From an uncultured Eudoraea sp. (GTDB lineage Bacteria > Bacteroidota > Bacteroidia > Flavobacteriales > Flavobacteriaceae), in the NCBI GenBank assembly GCA_947258555.1, contig CAMYJF010000008.1, positions 1-64,000 on the forward strand: a DNA stretch of 64,000 nucleotides, in the 5' to 3' direction. A program made the position numbers and the translations under genes. The notes beneath the pieces were generated by a model that ran no database searches, was not told the origin of the DNA, and saw only the letters and a list, made by a program, of their open reading frames with translations. This document shows, piece after piece, positions 63,798-64,000 of this stretch; the stretch's first letter is position 1; the number at the start of each line of letters is the position of its first letter.

Positions 63798-63805
63798 TAA
63801 ATTTG
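63798..63805 (+). promoter_or_regulatory. -7 box for the last, partial gene
   Basis: TAAATTTG, an exact consensus match, ends 29 bases before the ATG at 63835. A TTG lies 23 bases upstream of the box, slightly far for a -33 element. Confidence 0.6.
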
Positions 63806-63834
63806 CGATACTATTAACCAATTAATTCAAAGTC

Positions 63835-64000
63835 ATGTTTTCAAAGCAAAATTTATTAGCCACATTGGCAGGTCTTGTTGTAGCTAACCTATTGGGTTGG
63901 GGCATCTGGGGATTTGCAATGGCAGATTTTTTTGAAGGCCATACCATCACCCAGGCGATGAAAGAGCCGGTAGATATGGTTTGGCTGGTGATTGCCAATT
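63835..64000 (+). CDS. Membrane protein, N-terminal part, unknown function
   Basis: Fifty-five codons are present before the right edge. The frame starts M-F-S-K-Q-N-L-L-A-T-L-A-G and has a hydrophobic segment at about 8-30 (G-L-V-V-A-N-L-L-G-W-G-I-W-G-F). A polar loop follows (F-F-E-G-H-T-I-T) and a second hydrophobic stretch begins (V-W-L-V-I-A-N). A consensus promoter box upstream and the clear start support a real gene. The family cannot be named from this piece. Confidence 0.7.
   Translation, partial: MFSKQNLLATLAGLVVANLLGWGIWGFAMADFFEGHTITQAMKEPVDMVWLVIAN

Overview
The window reads as chromosomal DNA of a marine-type member of the Flavobacteriaceae (Bacteroidota). The evidence is family content (a Bacteroidota-type arginine operon with an N-acyl-ornithine carbamoyltransferase, a mevalonate pathway, arsenosugar-type genes, DUF6090 and DUF1080 proteins), promoters of the Bacteroidota TAnnTTTG type, and many lipoproteins with short L-x-S-C signal peptides. 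The genus cannot be fixed from sequence alone.

Layout. 1-11.4 kb: cell-wall elongation (end of mrdA, rodA), a secreted nuclease, msrB-msrA, a tail-specific protease, then the operon surE / small membrane protein / lpxB / NlpC-P60 lipoprotein / comEC. 11.4-17.6 kb: a secreted DPP IV-type peptidase with a POT peptide transporter, then HMG-CoA reductase with a GYDIA-type GHMP kinase. 17.6-25.3 kb: one minus-strand envelope operon (coaX, outer-membrane protein, TPR protein, lptC, small membrane protein, CNNM/CorC protein, PpiD). Two of its genes are broken as read: lptC by an exact 22-bp tandem duplication and coaX by a frameshifting deletion. A strong intrinsic-terminator hairpin also lies inside the lptC signal-peptide codons. 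25.3-32.9 kb: an accessory stretch with tRNA-Phe and tRNA fragments, an array of hairpins, an AT-rich DUF6090 gene followed by an attC-like palindrome, a Gfo/Idh/MocA + DUF1080 pair, an alkaline phosphatase and a GH32 enzyme.

32.9-45.1 kb: an arsenosugar-type locus (rhodanese, TIGR04282-type transferase, purine nucleoside phosphorylase, ArsM-type methyltransferase, DUF547, TIGR04283-type glycosyltransferase) that lacks the expected radical-SAM gene arsS. It is followed by a flavoprotein, a membrane 4Fe-4S protein and three membrane-lipid-type glycosyltransferases. 45.1-54.2 kb: a complete arginine operon (GNAT-argG-argC-proC-argD-argF'-argB-argE-argH) preceded by a 27-codon reading frame that ends Arg-Arg-Arg-Pro-stop, a candidate attenuation leader peptide not known to me from this group. 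54.2-58.9 kb: a minus-strand operon mvaD-mvk-ubiA-nitrilase-pseudouridine synthase. 58.9-64 kb: DUF1697, glycerol uptake and phosphorylation (glpK, glpF), a shortened flavoprotein, a glycerophosphodiester phosphodiesterase and the start of a membrane protein.

How they work together. HMG-CoA reductase, the GYDIA kinase, mevalonate kinase and the decarboxylase would make IPP if the GYDIA kinase supplies the phosphomevalonate kinase step. DPP IV and POT form a peptide-harvesting pair. GDPD, GlpF and GlpK form a glycerol-3-phosphate salvage set. Six of the eight convergent gene pairs are separated by seven bases or fewer, or overlap at the stop codons. The most novel items are the Arg-rich leader, the terminator embedded in lptC, the two adjacent gene disruptions, the attC-like cassette and the arsenosugar locus without ArsS.
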